This document shows positions 55,394 to 64,000 of a DNA stretch of 64,000 nt, in pieces. Numbering within the stretch: the first letter of the stretch is position 1; each line of letters starts with the position of its first letter. The notes under the pieces were generated by a model that saw only the letters and a list, made by a program, of their open reading frames with translations, ran no database searches and had not been told where the DNA came from. Source of the DNA: Corallococcus macrosporus (GTDB taxonomy: Bacteria > Myxococcota > Myxococcia > Myxococcales > Myxococcaceae); NCBI RefSeq assembly GCF_017302985.1, contig NZ_JAFIMU010000007.1, positions 2,805,001 through 2,869,000 on the forward strand, in the 5' to 3' direction. A program made the position numbers and the translations under genes.

Positions 55394-56257
55394 CTATAAC
55401 CGCGGCGCCACGAGCTCCGCCAGCAGCAGCTTCACCGCGCCGCTGGCGTGCCGGGCGGATTGATCCGCATCGACACCCGGGGCCGCCACGAAGCGGGCGT
55501 ACTTCCGCGCGCCCGCCGCGTCGAGGTCGGCGAATTCCTGCGCCAGGGCGACGAGGGCCTGCTGGAACAAGGGATCCGCATGAATGGGGCTCTCCCGGAT
55601 GACCGGAGCGAGTCCCGCCTGTCCTCCGGGCCAGGACTCGACCAGCCAGACGATGTCGTAGGCATCCTTGTTCTTGGGCCGGTTCCGCAGGGCATCCACC
55701 TTGGCCGCGAGATAGGCGGCGGGACCGGCGACCCTCAGCCGTTGATGCGTGCGGCCGCCGCCTCCCGGAAGCTCGACGACGACCTCCTTCTCGATGAAGT
55801 CCCGGTCGATGAGGGTCCCGGTGGACAGGACCAGCGCGGAGAGCCTTCCTCCCACGACGCCTCCAGGCCGGTACAGCCGGCCTGCCTCGCGTCCGGGCGC
55901 CAGGGGGCAGAAGAACTCGACCGTGAGGGGATGGGTGACGCCCCCCGTCCAGCGCCAGCTCGAATGGGGAAGCGGGCAGAAGCCCGCGGACTTCAGGGTG
56001 CGCTCCAGCCGCTCGTAGTGGCCCACCTCGCCTTCCACGAGCGCGACCCGCAGACAGAGGTCGAGGTCCTGCGTGCCGATGTGGGGCTCGAGGCCGGGCC
56101 CTGGCTCTGGCACGAGCAGGGAGGGAACGAGTCCCCCGATGACGACGACATGGGCGCCCGCGAAGCCGAAGGCACGGACGACATGCACGGCCTCCGCGAG
56201 CAGGGCGGACCGGACCGAAGGGTCGTACTCGCCCAGGTGTCCGCCTTCAGTAACCAA
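55394..56257 (-). CDS. AbiEii-like nucleotidyltransferase (type IV toxin)
   Basis: A 287-residue protein with nucleotidyltransferase blocks [13 protein letters not shown] (GG motif), [10 protein letters not shown] (DxD) and the AbiEii helix [20 protein letters not shown]. In AbiE systems the Eii protein is the toxin. TTG 56257 is my start: it lies 11 bases inside the previous gene and has GAGGAGG just upstream, though close. Codons are less G/C-biased than the flanks. Toxin identity is inferred from motif and pairing. Confidence 0.78.
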   Translation of the reverse strand: MVTEGGHLGEYDPSVRSALLAEAVHVVRAFGFAGAHVVVIGGLVPSLLVPEPGPGLEPHIGTQDLDLCLRVALVEGEVGHYERLERTLKSAGFCPLPHSSWRWTGGVTHPLTVEFFCPLAPGREAGRLYRPGGVVGGRLSALVLSTGTLIDRDFIEKEVVVELPGGGGRTHQRLRVAGPAAYLAAKVDALRNRPKNKDAYDIVWLVESWPGGQAGLAPVIRESPIHADPLFQQALVALAQEFADLDAAGARKYARFVAAPGVDADQSARHASGAVKLLLAELVAPRL

Positions 56258-57275
56258 GGACCTCCTCGCGGAACCGCCGCGCGAGGTCCTCGCCCCGGCG
56301 CTCCGACTGGACATCCAGGTAGATGCGCACGTGTGGCGCGAGCAGGACGCCATCCCGGGACGTGGACGCCCAGCTGCCGACCTTGCCCGTGTCGTGGATC
56401 AACATGAGGTTCGCTCCTCGCTCCGTCACTTCCGCATCCAGGTGCTTCGCCGCCTGCGCCAGGGGCACCTCGGGTGAGATGCGAAGGCGCGACATGGGAA
56501 CGCTGGTGGGCCCGACGCCGAACATGCTGACCGCGGCGGCTCCCGTGAATGCATGGGCGATGCCTGCCTTGCCGAGCCGCGTGCTGGTCTGCAGCCACAG
56601 CTCCTCGGGACGCCGCGCGTAGAGGGCCACGTGCAGGGAGCGCTCCCAGCGCGTGGCGCGGGCCTGTCGCTCGAGCCAGTCGAGCAGTCCGGTCCGGTCC
56701 CGGACGGTGCGCCGCTTCGCGGGACCCCGGCCCTCCGCGCGGACCAGCTCCAACTGTTCGAGCCAGGTCAGGAGCTTGTGGGCCTGCCCCAGGGACACCG
56801 CGGCCTGCTCCGCGAACCGGGAGACGGAGAAAGGCTGCTCCTCCTGGAGGAGCACCTGCACGGCTCGGACGCCGTGGACACCAAGGATCGCGGAGCCCGC
56901 GGTCTTCTCCGGAGCGACGGTGCGGTCCTCCTCGAAGTGGAGCAGCACTCCCCGGGCGCGCAGGTGGAGATGTCCGCGCGAGTCCAGATAGCCCACCCCT
57001 TGCGCTTCCAGCGCTTCGCGAACGTCCTTCTTGAGCCAGGGGCCAACGACGAAGGGGAGGTCCCGGGACTGTCGCGTTGTCGCGGGACGGTGCGCCCCGA
57101 GCAGCAGCGGCAGCTGGTCCACACGGAGGCCGGAGGCGGCTTCCAGCAGGGTGAACGTCGCCACTTCGCGGCCCTCCAGCTCCAGGAAGGGGCGGGACGC
57201 GCCGCGGGCCTGGAGCCAGGACCGCGCTGGCAGCCAGCGAATCAGCCTGGGCGGAAGATGGAGGATGGCAGGCAT
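56247..57275 (-). CDS. AbiEi-like winged-helix antitoxin
   Basis: A 342-residue soluble protein. A helix-turn-helix-type region (~140-180, FSVSRFAEQAAVSLGQAHKLL) precedes a C-terminal domain typical of AbiEi antitoxins that both repress the operon and counter the AbiEii toxin. Overlaps the toxin-like gene by 11 bases, the AbiE order. Palindromic sequence sits upstream. The ATG is at 57275. Confidence 0.75.
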   Translation of the reverse strand: MPAILHLPPRLIRWLPARSWLQARGASRPFLELEGREVATFTLLEAASGLRVDQLPLLLGAHRPATTRQSRDLPFVVGPWLKKDVREALEAQGVGYLDSRGHLHLRARGVLLHFEEDRTVAPEKTAGSAILGVHGVRAVQVLLQEEQPFSVSRFAEQAAVSLGQAHKLLTWLEQLELVRAEGRGPAKRRTVRDRTGLLDWLERQARATRWERSLHVALYARRPEELWLQTSTRLGKAGIAHAFTGAAAVSMFGVGPTSVPMSRLRISPEVPLAQAAKHLDAEVTERGANLMLIHDTGKVGSWASTSRDGVLLAPHVRIYLDVQSERRGEDLARRFREEVLGY

Positions 57276-57276
57276 C

Positions 57277-57384
57277 TTTCACTCGGGGTGGCCCGTGGAA
57301 ACCCAGGAAGGCCAACGGGTTGGAATCCGTATCTTCATCCTCAACGAAGATTCATTCACGAGTGAAAATGGATTTCAGATGAAA
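57277..57384. promoter_or_regulatory. Palindromic operator candidates upstream of the AbiEi-like gene
   Basis: TTTCACTC (57277-57284) by the start codon recurs inverted as GAGTGAAA (57360-57367). TTCAC-GA-GTGAA (57355-57366) and TTTCA-GA-TGAAA (57373-57384) are palindromes with the same 2-base centre. A hairpin ATCTTC/GAAGAT lies at 57331-57351. They could be sites for AbiEi autorepression. Confidence 0.5.
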
Positions 57385-57510
57385 ATACACCCGGCGTACC
57401 CCATGCCTGGCCGTGCCCCAAGGGCCTGGACGTCATGTGGGGGGCGCTAGCGGCCAGGCGGACGAAGAGCGGCGGCGAGGCACGGCGGACCGCGTGTTAT
57501 GGAACCCGCC

Positions 57511-58806
57511 ATGAAACACGCTCAAAGCCAGGCCCTCTTCGCCCGTGCGCAGGCGCGCATCCCGGGTGGCGTGAACTCTCCGGTGCGTGCCTTCCGTGGC
57601 GTGGGAGGCGACCCCGTCTTCTTCAAGGAAGGCTCCGGCGCGTGGCTCACCGACGTGGACGGCAACCGCTACGTGGACCTCGTCGGCAGCTGGGGCCCGC
57701 TCATCCTGGGCCACGCGTACCCGCCCATCGTGGAGGCCATCCTGGAGGCCGCGCGGCGCGGCACCACCTTCGGCGCCCCTGTCGCCGCGGAAGTTGAATT
57801 CGCGGAGCTGCTCTGCGCCACGGTGCCCTCCGTGGAGAAGGTGCGCCTCGTGTCCTCCGGCACGGAGGCCACGGTGGCCGCCATCCGCGTGGCCCGCGGC
57901 TTCACCGGCCGCGACTCCATCCTCAAGTTCGAGGGCTGCTTCCACGGCGCGGGTGACCCGTTCCTCGTGAAGGCGGGCAGCGGCGTGGAGACGCTGGGCC
58001 TGCCGGACTCGCCGGGCGTGCCGGCCGCGCTGGCGTCGCTCACGCTCACCGCGCCCTTCAACGACCTGGAGGCCGTGGAGCGCATCTTCAGCGAGAAGGG
58101 CAAGGACATCGCCTGCGCCATCATCGAGCCCGTGGTGGGCAACATGGGCGTGCTGGTGCCGCGCCCCGGCTACCTCGAGGGGTTGCAGAAGCTCTGCCAG
58201 AAGCACGGCGTGCTCTTCGTGCTGGATGAGGTGATGACGGGCTTCCGGCTCGCGCGCGGTGGCGCGCAGGAGCTGTACGGGCTCAAGCCGGACCTGACCA
58301 CGATGGCCAAGGTGGTGGGCGGCGGCATGCCGCTGGGCGCGTACGGCGGCCGACGCGACATCATGGCGAAGGTGGCGCCGGAGGGGCCGGTGTACCAGTC
58401 CGGCACGCTGTCCGGGAACCCGGTGGCGGTGGCGGCGGGCATGGCGTGCGTGAAGGCGCTGGCGGCGCCGGGCACGTACTCGCGGCTGGAGCACCTGGGC
58501 CTGCTCTTGGAGGAGGGCTTCCGCGCGGAGGCGAAGGCGGCGGGCGTGCCGGTGACGGTGAACCGCGTGGGCAGCATGCTCACGGTGTTCTTCACGGCGG
58601 AGCCGGTGTTCGACTACGCGTCCGCGAAGAAGGCGGACACGGCGAAGTTCGGGCGCTTCTTCCACGCGATGTTGCAAGAAGGGGTGTACCTGCCGCCCAG
58701 CCAGTTCGAGGCGGCGTTCGTGTCGCTGGCCATCGGCGAGCCGGAGGTGGCGCACGTGCTCGCCGCGGCCCGCAAGGCGTTCCGCGCGCTTGGCGACGCC
58801 CGTTGA
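57511..58806 (+). CDS. hemL: Glutamate-1-semialdehyde 2,1-aminomutase
   Basis: A 431-residue PLP enzyme: IPGGVNSPVRAF, FEGCFHGAGDPFLVKAGSG, DEVMTGFR and the Schiff-base Lys267 in TTMAKVVGGGMPLGAYGG. It makes 5-aminolevulinate in the C5 haem pathway. ATG 57511 leaves a usual N-terminus; ATG 57499 is possible. The stop overlaps the kinase start by 17 bases. Confidence 0.96.
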   Translation: MKHAQSQALFARAQARIPGGVNSPVRAFRGVGGDPVFFKEGSGAWLTDVDGNRYVDLVGSWGPLILGHAYPPIVEAILEAARRGTTFGAPVAAEVEFAELLCATVPSVEKVRLVSSGTEATVAAIRVARGFTGRDSILKFEGCFHGAGDPFLVKAGSGVETLGLPDSPGVPAALASLTLTAPFNDLEAVERIFSEKGKDIACAIIEPVVGNMGVLVPRPGYLEGLQKLCQKHGVLFVLDEVMTGFRLARGGAQELYGLKPDLTTMAKVVGGGMPLGAYGGRRDIMAKVAPEGPVYQSGTLSGNPVAVAAGMACVKALAAPGTYSRLEHLGLLLEEGFRAEAKAAGVPVTVNRVGSMLTVFFTAEPVFDYASAKKADTAKFGRFFHAMLQEGVYLPPSQFEAAFVSLAIGEPEVAHVLAAARKAFRALGDAR

Positions 58807-61321
58807 ACCGGAGGCCCTGACCGGGCCCGTGCGCTTTGGCCCCTACACCCTCGTGCGCCGCATTGGCGCCGGGGGGATGGGGGAGGTCTTCCTCGCGCGC
58901 GAGGAGGGCGTGCGGCGCGCGGTCGTCGTGAAGAAGGTGCTGCCCGGGCTGAAGGACACCGGGCAGTTCGTGGGGCGCTTCCGCGACGAGGCGCGCGTGG
59001 TGGTGCGGCTGGCGCACCCGAACATCGCGCGCGTGTACGCGATGGGCGAGGTGGACGGGCAGCTGTTCCTCGCGATGGAGTACGTGCTGGGCAAGACGCT
59101 CAGCCGGCTCGCGTACCGGCTGCGGCAGCGTCAGCGGATGATGCCCCTGGGGCCGCTGCTGCAACTGGGCATCCGGTTGTGCGAGGGCCTGGCGTACGCG
59201 CACGACGCGACGGATGAAGAGGGGCACCCGCTGCACCTGGTGCACCGCGACCTGTCCCCCGCGAACGTGTGCGTGAGCTACGCGGGCGAGGTGAAGATCA
59301 TCGACTTCGGCGCGGCGCAGTCCACGCTGAAGGAGCAGCAGACGGCGCCGCGCGTGGTGATTGGCAACCTCACGTACATGGCGCCGGAGCAGGCCCGCAA
59401 GCGCACGGTGGACCGGCGCGCGGACCTGTACGCGGTGGGCGTGGTGCTGTGGGAGTTGTTCGCGTGGAAGCCGCTGTCGCAGCGGGGGGACCCGTTGGAG
59501 CGCTGGCGGCGCGCGGCCTATCCGCAGTGGGAGCCGGCGGGGCGCTACCGGCCGGACCTGCCGCGCACGGTGGACGCGTTCCTCGCGCGGGCGCTCGCGT
59601 CCGAGCCGAACGACCGCTTTCCGACGGCGACGGCGATGGCGGAGGCGCTGGGCGCGCTGAAGGAGAAGCTGGCGCCCAACGTGACGGATCAGGACCTGGT
59701 GCGCCTGATGTCGGCGGCCTTCCCGCGCGAGAAGGTGATTGAGCAGCAGGTGCTGGACGACCTGTTGCGCGAGCAGCCCGAGCGCGCGAGCACGCGGCAG
59801 GAGTTCCCGTCGGTGCTCGCGCCGTCGGGAGCGCAGGACGTGGCGGAGGCGCTCCGCGCGCAGGAGGACATCGCGACGGAGGCGCTGGACGCGGCGAAGC
59901 TGCGGCAGGCGGAGCGAGCCGGGGCTGGCCAGGAGACCGAAGCGCTCGAAGCCGTGAAGCCGCCGCCGGAGTACGCCAGCGTGGGTGAGCGGACCGAGGC
60001 GCTGGACGCGGCGAAGGTCGAACAGGCGCTGCGCGCCGCCGCTGCCCAGCGGGCCGCTGAGGACTCCGGGCTGCCACGCAAGGCGCCTCCGGCGCGGCTG
60101 CACAACCTGGAGATCACCATGGATGCCTGGCTCCCAGGCATCGGCGCCGCGGAGCCCACCGCACCGGGACTCCCGCCCCTGGCTCCGGGGCCGGGCTCGG
60201 GCAGCGGAGAGGCCACCGCGCCCGGACAGGCGCCCCCGTCCTCGTGGACTCCTGGTCCGGGCGAGGACGAACCCACCCCCCGGGAGCCTCCCGCCCTCCA
60301 AGGCTCCCCGGCCGGTCCGGGCTCCGAGGACTCCACCGACCCGGGGGCGGAGACCCGTGAGGGGCCGGATTCGCTTCCGGGCAGGCAGGCTCCGGTCGAA
60401 CATCCGTCCCAGCCGGATTGGAATCTTCGCCCGGACGCGGAAGACTCCATTCCTCATCTTCGAGCGTTTCACCGTGACGGGCCCCCCCCGGCCCCGGAGG
60501 ACTCACCCATGCAGAACCGCCCCTCGCGCCCGGGCTGGACTCCCGGCGCAGGCAGTGAGGACTCCACGACCAACGAGCGGCCCACGCGCAAGAGCGCGAC
60601 GGGCCTGCCCGCCACCGGCAACTCCGGCTGGACCCCGGGCTCCGGAGAGGACGACGCCACCGAGGGCGCCGGCCCCATGGCCATGCGCCCCGACACCGAC
60701 GACGCGGACGACGAGAGCACCGACGTCGAAAAGCCCGGCCGCGCCAAGGCAAACCCCGCACCGCGCGCCGCCCCGCAGTCGCGTCCCCCCGAGGCCTTCC
60801 CGGACGCCACCCGCCCCATGTCCCAGGACGAGCTGCCCGTCCCCTGGAAGCCCCAGGGCGCGGGCGAGGCCACCGAGGCCCTGGAGGCCGCGAAGATCTT
60901 CGGCGCCCTCTCCCAGACGACCGGCAGCATGCCGGCCTACCTCGAGGAGAAGGCGGCCCCGTACGTCCCGCCCAAGGAGGTCCCGCGCCGCAAGGCCCCC
61001 GTCGTCGACGAGCGCCCCCACGAGACCCGCCCCATGCAGGTGCGGACCAAGACGCGTGAAACGCTCGTGGGCTACGACATGGACATCTCCGCCGCCCTCA
61101 AGGAAGCGGAGCTGAAGCGCCGCGAGGCCGAGCTCGCCGAGCAGAAGCGCAACAAGAACAAGAAGAAGCCCGCGAAGCCCACGGGCGGCAACCCGCTCGC
61201 GGGCCTGTGGCCCATCCCGCCCCAGTACCGCTTCTGGGCCATGCTCGTGGTCGTCGCCCTGGCGTGCGCCCTGGGCTTCGGCGTGATGTGGCTCTTCCTC
61301 AGCGCCGACAGCGGCGCCTGA
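58790..61321 (+). CDS. Hanks-type Ser/Thr kinase with repeats and C-terminal membrane helix
   Basis: An 843-residue kinase. Kinase domain ~15-290: [16 protein letters not shown] Lys, [15 protein letters not shown] and MAPEQ. A low-complexity region (~340-770) contains TEALxAxK units and WTPGxG...ED units. A single membrane helix is near the C-terminus ([21 protein letters not shown]). TTG 58790 is the longest start, with GTG 58829 as alternative (GGAGG 14 bases upstream). Confidence 0.92.
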   Translation: MATPVEPEALTGPVRFGPYTLVRRIGAGGMGEVFLAREEGVRRAVVVKKVLPGLKDTGQFVGRFRDEARVVVRLAHPNIARVYAMGEVDGQLFLAMEYVLGKTLSRLAYRLRQRQRMMPLGPLLQLGIRLCEGLAYAHDATDEEGHPLHLVHRDLSPANVCVSYAGEVKIIDFGAAQSTLKEQQTAPRVVIGNLTYMAPEQARKRTVDRRADLYAVGVVLWELFAWKPLSQRGDPLERWRRAAYPQWEPAGRYRPDLPRTVDAFLARALASEPNDRFPTATAMAEALGALKEKLAPNVTDQDLVRLMSAAFPREKVIEQQVLDDLLREQPERASTRQEFPSVLAPSGAQDVAEALRAQEDIATEALDAAKLRQAERAGAGQETEALEAVKPPPEYASVGERTEALDAAKVEQALRAAAAQRAAEDSGLPRKAPPARLHNLEITMDAWLPGIGAAEPTAPGLPPLAPGPGSGSGEATAPGQAPPSSWTPGPGEDEPTPREPPALQGSPAGPGSEDSTDPGAETREGPDSLPGRQAPVEHPSQPDWNLRPDAEDSIPHLRAFHRDGPPPAPEDSPMQNRPSRPGWTPGAGSEDSTTNERPTRKSATGLPATGNSGWTPGSGEDDATEGAGPMAMRPDTDDADDESTDVEKPGRAKANPAPRAAPQSRPPEAFPDATRPMSQDELPVPWKPQGAGEATEALEAAKIFGALSQTTGSMPAYLEEKAAPYVPPKEVPRRKAPVVDERPHETRPMQVRTKTRETLVGYDMDISAALKEAELKRREAELAEQKRNKNKKKPAKPTGGNPLAGLWPIPPQYRFWAMLVVVALACALGFGVMWLFLSADSGA

Positions 61322-61333
61322 CCCCCGGGGCTT

Positions 61334-62179
61334 TCAGTCCAGCGCCGGCAGCCGGTACTGGAGGCCCAGCGACACCGTGGCGGTGTTCAGCCAGTTGCTC
61401 GTGAAGCCGTCGCTGAACTCCTCCTCGTTGTCGTCGGACGTGCCGCGCGCGCCGCCGCCCAGGTAGCGCAGGTTGAGGAACACGTCGACGGTGTCCGTGA
61501 TGCGCACGCCGCCGCGCAGGCTCGCGTCCAGCAGCGCTCCCTCCGTGGCCGAGTCGTCATCGCCGTTGATGATGGCCGTCGGCGCGTAGCTGCCATCCGC
61601 CTCCAGGCCCACCCACCAGTTCTGGCTCAAGGGCCACCGCACGCGCACCTTGAGCAGCGGCACCGGCCCCACGTCCCGGTTGGCCCGCCGCAACGTCCCG
61701 TCCGCGGACGTGAAGACAAACGTCGCGTTGCGAAGCTGGAGGGACGCGCCCACCGACAGCTCCCGCTCGGGGTCGTCCAGCAGGTCGTAGAGGTAGCTGG
61801 CCCGGTAGAACGGGAACGCGTAGCGCACGTCCAGCGGCGTGTTCTGCGGGAACGTCAGCCCATCAATCGTGACGTCCCGCCGCAGCACCACCTGCGTCTG
61901 GATGTCCAGGGGCTGCACCAGGAACACCAGCGTGTGCCGCCCGCGCAGGGACAGCTCCGCGCTCAGGCGCACGAACGTGTAGAGGTTGTCCTGCCCGCCG
62001 TCCTCGGGGAAGCGGAAGAGGGTCCCGTCGCTGCCCTCCCGGATGCTGTGCGAGAGCACGTCCAGGAAGCCCAGCTCCGCCACCGCGCGCAGCTCCACGC
62101 GCGGCTCCTCCGCGCGAGCCGGGCCCGCCATCCCGAGCAGCCCCGCCACCACGCCAGCCGTCATCTGGAACCGGTTCAT
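61334..62179 (-). CDS. Predicted outer-membrane protein
   Basis: A 281-residue exported protein with signal peptide (MNRFQMTAGVVAGLLGMAGPARAEE). Beta-strand-rich with turns, ending TVSLGLQYRLPALD. It may be a barrel. GGAGAGGG lies 2-3 bases upstream of ATG 62179. Convergent with the kinase, 12 bases apart. Confidence 0.72.
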   Translation of the reverse strand: MNRFQMTAGVVAGLLGMAGPARAEEPRVELRAVAELGFLDVLSHSIREGSDGTLFRFPEDGGQDNLYTFVRLSAELSLRGRHTLVFLVQPLDIQTQVVLRRDVTIDGLTFPQNTPLDVRYAFPFYRASYLYDLLDDPERELSVGASLQLRNATFVFTSADGTLRRANRDVGPVPLLKVRVRWPLSQNWWVGLEADGSYAPTAIINGDDDSATEGALLDASLRGGVRITDTVDVFLNLRYLGGGARGTSDDNEEEFSDGFTSNWLNTATVSLGLQYRLPALD

Positions 62180-62284
62180 CGTCCCTCTCCGGAAAGTGCG
62201 TCCTTGAGGCCGGGAGAAGACACGAGCCGGGAGCACGGAGGGAGTCCGCGCGAGGGAACTGTTCAATCCCTGCTCACGCGTCTG

Positions 62285-64000
62285 TCATGCGCCCGTCAGG
62301 GGCACGGGCGGCGCCACGGGCGGCTCCAGCGGGAGGAAGAGCCGGAAGATGGTGCCCTTGCCCGTCTCCGGCGTGTCCAGCGACACCTGGCCCAGGTGCG
62401 AATCCATGATGCGCTTCACCAGCGCGAGCCCCAGCCCGGTGCCCTGCGCCTTGGTGGTGAAGAAGGGCTCGAAGACGCGCGCGCGCAGCTCCGCGGGGAT
62501 GCCCGGTCCCGTGTCGCAGATCTCCACCTGGACGCCGGCCCGGTCCATCCACGCCTTGCGCGCCACCACGCGCAGCGTGCCGCCCTGGGGCATGGCCTGC
62601 ACGGCGTTGAGCGCGATGTTGAGGAAGCACTGGCGGATGAGCCGCTCGTCCACCGTCACCGGCGGCACGTCCTCCTCCATCATCCACTCCACCCGCACCG
62701 GGTGCGGCAGGGTGGCGCCCACGTCGGAGAGCGCGCTGCCCACCGCCTCCTCCAGGAGCTGCGACACGGACACCGGATACGGGTGCGGCGACGGAGGCCG
62801 CGCGAAGGTGAGCAGGTCCGCGACCATGCGGTCCAGCCGGTCCGCCTCCTCGCCCACGATGTCCAGCAGCGCCGTCGCCGCGCTCTCCGGACCGACGATG
62901 CGGCGGATGGTGGCCACGGAGTTGAAGATGGCGCCCAGGGGGTTTCGCACCTCGTGGGCCACCACCGCGGACAGCTCGCCCAGCGCGGCCAGCCGCTCGC
63001 GGTTCACCAGTTGCTCCTGCGTGCGCGCCAGCTTCGCGTAGCTCTGCTTCAGGTCCTCCACCAGCCGCGCGCCCTCCAGCGCCAGCGACAACTGGTTGGC
63101 GATGGCGTCCGCGCGCTCCAGTTCCGCGGGCGTGAAGCGGCGCTGCCGGCGCGTCTCCACCATCACCGCCACGCCCACCATCTGGTCGTGCACGGCGAGC
63201 GGCAGCACCATGTACGACATGCCCTCCGCGGCCTGGCGCAGCTCGTCGTTGAGCCGCACCTCCGTGCTCGCGTCCTCCACCCGCAGCGGCTGGCGCGAGC
63301 GGAACACCTGGCCCGCCAGCGAGCTCGACGACAGGTCCAGCGGCACCTCGCGCCCCAGCAGCTCCGGGTGGCTGCCCGTCGCGGCGCGGATGGCCAGACG
63401 CTGGCCTTCCGCGTCCGGCAGCAGCACGTACGCGTCCGGCACGTCCACGATGCGCGCCAGGCTGGTGACGCCCGTGGCCAAGAGCCGGTCCAGCTCCAGC
63501 GTGGCGGCCAGCGCCTTGCCCACCTCGTGCATCAGCGCCAGGTCCTCCGCGCGGCCGCGCACCTCGTCCAGCAGCCGGTGGGACTCGATGGCCGCCGCGA
63601 AGTGCGTGCCCATGGCCTGGAGCGTCTCCACCTCCAGCGCGGTGAGCCGCCGGCGCGCGTGGAACAGCACGCTCAACGTGCCCACGCCCCGCGAGCGCAC
63701 CCGCAGCGGCACCGACACCAGCGTCTGGAACGCCAGGGCCCGGAGCGCGTCGCGCGTGGGCGCGGGACACGCCTCCGCGTCCAGCACCTGCACCGCGTCC
63801 GGCATCCCGCCCGGACGGGGCAGCGAGCCCAGCCGCGCGCGGCGCACGCGCGCCACCGCGTCCTCGGACAGGCCTCGCGAGTAGACCAATTCCAGCGGCT
63901 CGCCCGGCTCGTGCCGCGTGTCCGCGGGCAGCAGCAGGCACACCGCGTCGCAGCCCAGCAGGCCGGAGATCTCCTCCGTGCCGGAGCCGAAGAAGGCGCG
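62285..64000 (-). CDS. GAF-domain sensor histidine kinase (5' end beyond window)
   Basis: At least 571 residues. GAF domains (two, ~1-150 and ~175-330 of the visible part) precede HisKA (H-box VVAHEVRNPLGAI) and an NtrB-like HATPase_c (FLNIALNAVQ, DTGPGIP, GTGLGLALVKRI). No receiver or membrane segment visible. The frame is open through 64000, so the start lies outside. Confidence 0.9.
   Translation of the reverse strand, partial: RAFFGSGTEEISGLLGCDAVCLLLPADTRHEPGEPLELVYSRGLSEDAVARVRRARLGSLPRPGGMPDAVQVLDAEACPAPTRDALRALAFQTLVSVPLRVRSRGVGTLSVLFHARRRLTALEVETLQAMGTHFAAAIESHRLLDEVRGRAEDLALMHEVGKALAATLELDRLLATGVTSLARIVDVPDAYVLLPDAEGQRLAIRAATGSHPELLGREVPLDLSSSSLAGQVFRSRQPLRVEDASTEVRLNDELRQAAEGMSYMVLPLAVHDQMVGVAVMVETRRQRRFTPAELERADAIANQLSLALEGARLVEDLKQSYAKLARTQEQLVNRERLAALGELSAVVAHEVRNPLGAIFNSVATIRRIVGPESAATALLDIVGEEADRLDRMVADLLTFARPPSPHPYPVSVSQLLEEAVGSALSDVGATLPHPVRVEWMMEEDVPPVTVDERLIRQCFLNIALNAVQAMPQGGTLRVVARKAWMDRAGVQVEICDTGPGIPAELRARVFEPFFTTKAQGTGLGLALVKRIMDSHLGQVSLDTPETGKGTIFRLFLPLEPPVAPPVPLTGA

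Overview
The window is a chromosomal segment of very high G+C with strong G/C bias at third codon positions. The gene families point to a myxobacterium of the Myxococcaceae, most like Corallococcus or Myxococcus. The indicators are a SitA6/SitI6-type toxin-immunity pair, a DUF2378 (TIGR02265-like) paralogue, an FHA-type sigma-54 activator, an Hanks-type Ser/Thr kinase, several cytoplasmic or hybrid histidine kinases, many lipoproteins, and tandem lspA genes. Genus is inferred from family content only. I saw no rRNA, tRNA, CRISPR array or insertion sequence. The window holds 53 supported genes; the last runs off the right edge.

Layout. 1-3.6 kb: a VOC protein, a hybrid histidine kinase, and a reverse-strand sitA6-sitI6 pair. 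3.7-8.2 kb: an ABC ATPase translationally coupled to a permease/M1-aminopeptidase fusion. 8.3-14.6 kb: envelope genes (an outer-membrane-type protein behind a sigma-54 promoter match, a DUF4397 lipoprotein, an S9 peptidase, a small secreted protein, a Cys-rich protein). 14.6-19.3 kb: a GAF/PAS histidine kinase divergent from a Kup K+ transporter. 19.7-25.4 kb: a double-hotdog protein, the DUF2378 protein, a metallophosphoesterase, an amidase lipoprotein behind a second sigma-54 match, and a TolB-like lipoprotein. 25.4-32.6 kb: a membrane histidine kinase, surface lipoproteins, a zinc-finger membrane protein, a DsbA-like oxidoreductase and a RimK-like ligase.

32.7-39.2 kb is the most unusual region. 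An FHA-sigma-54 activator precedes a compact same-strand run of TadE-, TadG- and TadE-like proteins and three small secreted proteins. Two of these three carry two copies each of an identical CX3C-X10-CX3C pattern. No Tad ATPase, prepilin peptidase or secretin is in the window. This run ends at ileS.

39.2-49.1 kb: ileS, a Mut7-C RNase-type protein, an EEP-hydrolase lipoprotein behind a good sigma-70 promoter match, a small DUF1279-like membrane protein, then lspA-lspA-lgt (lipoprotein maturation), a long Pro/Ala-linker protein and kdsC. 49.2-55.4 kb: small lipoproteins, a TPR lipoprotein, two SDR enzymes, MgtE and glyoxalase I. 55.4-57.3 kb: an AbiEi/AbiEii-like pair with palindromic sequence upstream. 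57.5-64.0 kb: hemL, a Ser/Thr kinase, an outer-membrane-type protein and a partial GAF histidine kinase.

How they fit together: at least nine proteins here have lipoprotein signals, and the lgt/lspA genes that mature lipoproteins are in the same window. SitA-type toxins are themselves lipoproteins spread by outer-membrane exchange. Sensor kinases, an FHA activator that may read Ser/Thr phosphorylation, and a Ser/Thr kinase supply regulation, but no direct link between them can be read from the sequence.
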